Of a DNA stretch of 15,239 bases, positions 14,358 through 15,239 are shown piece by piece (within the stretch, counting starts at the first letter, position 1; each line of letters begins with the position of its first letter). Origin of the DNA: Fidelibacterota bacterium (GTDB lineage Bacteria > Fidelibacterota > UBA2242 > JAFGTP01); NCBI GenBank assembly GCA_029939785.1, contig JAOZSG010000035.1, forward strand, positions 1 through 15,239, read 5' to 3'. Under the pieces are notes generated by a model. It searched no databases. It worked only from the letters and a program-made list of their open reading frames with translations, and had not been told where the DNA came from. The translations under genes and the position numbers were made by a program.

Positions 14358-14963
14358 ATGATTATCCCTAAAATAAGAGAAATCAAAGAAGCATTAATTT
14401 CATTTTTTACAAAACCTTATACAACAAAATTTCCTGCTACATCATTTGTACCGGAAGAAGGATATCGTGGATTCCCGGAATATGATGTGGGAATGTGTAT
14501 AGGATGTGGTGCTTGTGAACAGGTTTGTACAGCCTCGGCGATAGAAATTACTGATAATATTATTCAGAAAAAAAGAACACTTTCAGTTAATTATTTTTCT
14601 TGTGTGAATTGTGGACAGTGTGAAGAAAATTGTACAACTGAAAAAGGTATTATGAATAAAAATACTCTCTATTCTTTTTCATCACCTGATAAGGGTGCTA
14701 TTGAGCATTTTAATATTATTGAAAAAGATTTAGTAATTTGTGAAGCCTGTGGTGAAATAATAGGATGTAGAGATCATCTCCAATATATAAAAAGAAAGTT
14801 AGGACCTAAAGCATTTGCACATCCAAACTTTTTATTGAATACACAGAGTGAAATTACAGAATTACCGTCTTATTCTACAAAGTCGATTTTAAGAAGAGAA
14901 GACTATATTAAAGAATTATGTCCAAAATGTCGCCAGAAGGTTGTAGTAAAAGATGAATTTTGA
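14358..14963 (+). CDS. NuoI/HycF/MbhN-like dicluster ferredoxin with C-terminal zinc-ribbon-like region
   Basis: Peripheral Fe-S subunit of 201 residues, probably feeding electrons to the small subunit. The ferredoxin part has C47/C50/C53/C57 and C82/C85/C88/C92, enough for two 4Fe-4S clusters. Unusually, both fourth cysteines are followed by threonine rather than the common proline (CT at 57-58 and 92-93). A C-terminal region has CEAC (C128, C131) and CPKC (C188, C191), resembling the cysteine-rich tail of E. coli HycF and suggesting a zinc or extra metal site. It lies at the far end of the operon from the other core hydrogenase genes, one base after mrpG, and overlaps the protease gene. Confidence 0.88.
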   Translation: MIIPKIREIKEALISFFTKPYTTKFPATSFVPEEGYRGFPEYDVGMCIGCGACEQVCTASAIEITDNIIQKKRTLSVNYFSCVNCGQCEENCTTEKGIMNKNTLYSFSSPDKGAIEHFNIIEKDLVICEACGEIIGCRDHLQYIKRKLGPKAFAHPNFLLNTQSEITELPSYSTKSILRREDYIKELCPKCRQKVVVKDEF

Positions 14964-15239
14964 TGAATTAAGATATAGGTTATCAGATTACAATAAAAAT
15001 AAAATAGTTTTTGTAGGATTAGGAAATAAACAATGTAGTGATGATATTGCAGGGATTGTATTTCTAAATGATTTAATAAAATCTCATTCCTTCATTGAAA
15101 GTAATTTTGTTTATGCATACACAAATCCGGAAAATTATTTATATGATATTTTATTAAATAATCCTGAATTAGTAGTATTTATTGATACTGCCCGAAATGG
15201 AAAGGAATCTGGAACAATAAGTTTTTTTTCAACAAAAGT
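14953..15239 (+). CDS. Hydrogenase maturation protease, HycI/HybD family (M52), 3' end beyond window
   Basis: Partial gene: 95 codons are visible before the window ends, with no stop. The ATG at 14953 overlaps the ferredoxin stop by 11 bases. The nucleotide-like fold start KIVFVGLGNKQCSDDIAG (17-34) corresponds to the family's GNxxxGDDGxG, with D31 at the first Ni-binding position. VVFIDTARNGKESGT (74-88) places D78 at the second. The third ligand, a histidine in HybD, would lie beyond the edge. These enzymes clip the C-terminal tail of the large subunit after nickel insertion, and the large subunit at 7224-8411 has such a tail. The GNKQCSD sequence departs from the usual GNxLxGD. The translation was made by hand. 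Confidence 0.8.
   Translation, partial: MNFDELRYRLSDYNKNKIVFVGLGNKQCSDDIAGIVFLNDLIKSHSFIESNFVYAYTNPENYLYDILLNNPELVVFIDTARNGKESGTISFFSTK

Overview
This AT-rich window reads almost entirely on the + strand. It holds a small two-component regulatory pair followed by a long, tightly packed operon for an ion-translocating, membrane-bound [NiFe] hydrogenase of the group 4 (energy-converting, complex I-related) type. The host is bacterial: NarL-type two-component genes, Shine-Dalgarno sites (GGAGG) in front of many genes, and no archaeal features. Two intergenic copies of a GTCACATTGAG...TCGA / CTGTCAT...CCGTCGA repeat resemble, from memory, repeats common in Bacteroidetes/Chlorobi/Ignavibacteria-like (FCB group) genomes, so an anaerobic or facultative FCB bacterium is my best guess, held with low confidence.

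Layout. 1-516: AT-rich leader with no supported gene, ending in a plausible promoter and a short inverted/direct repeat. 517-2319: soluble PAS histidine kinase and its NarL/FixJ-type response regulator. 2320-2712: intergenic region with a repeat element and several small palindromes. 2713-3102: stand-alone receiver domain, overlapping the first hydrogenase gene by one base. 3102-5459: electron-input module, made of a sulfhydrogenase beta-like (HydB) Fe-S protein, a sulfhydrogenase gamma-like (HydG) FAD/NAD(P)/[2Fe-2S] protein, and a multi-cluster ferredoxin. 5456-8411: hydrogenase core, in the order NuoH-like anchor, NuoB-like small subunit, NuoC-like subunit, NuoD-like large subunit with all four Ni-Fe cysteine ligands. 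8401-14356: a complete Mrp-type cation/proton antiporter set. The MrpA equivalent is in two pieces (608 + 185 aa) separated by a repeat and a possible 48-aa ORF, followed by MrpB, C, D, E, F and G. 14358-14963: NuoI/HycF-like ferredoxin with a C-terminal zinc-ribbon-like part. 14953-end: 5' portion of a HycI-type hydrogenase maturation protease, cut by the window edge.

How it may work. The HydG-like flavoprotein would exchange electrons with NAD(P)(H) and pass them through HydB-like and ferredoxin-like Fe-S proteins, the NuoI-like ferredoxin and the small-subunit cluster to the Ni-Fe site. Proton reduction or H2 oxidation there would be coupled through the NuoH-like subunit to the Mrp-type module, which moves Na+ and/or H+. 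The notable point is the combination. HydB/HydG modules are best known from soluble group 3b sulfhydrogenases, but here they lie with a group 4 catalytic core and a full two-antiporter Mrp set, without HydA/HydD. The three regulatory genes upstream suggest phosphorelay control, which is inference from proximity and overlap.
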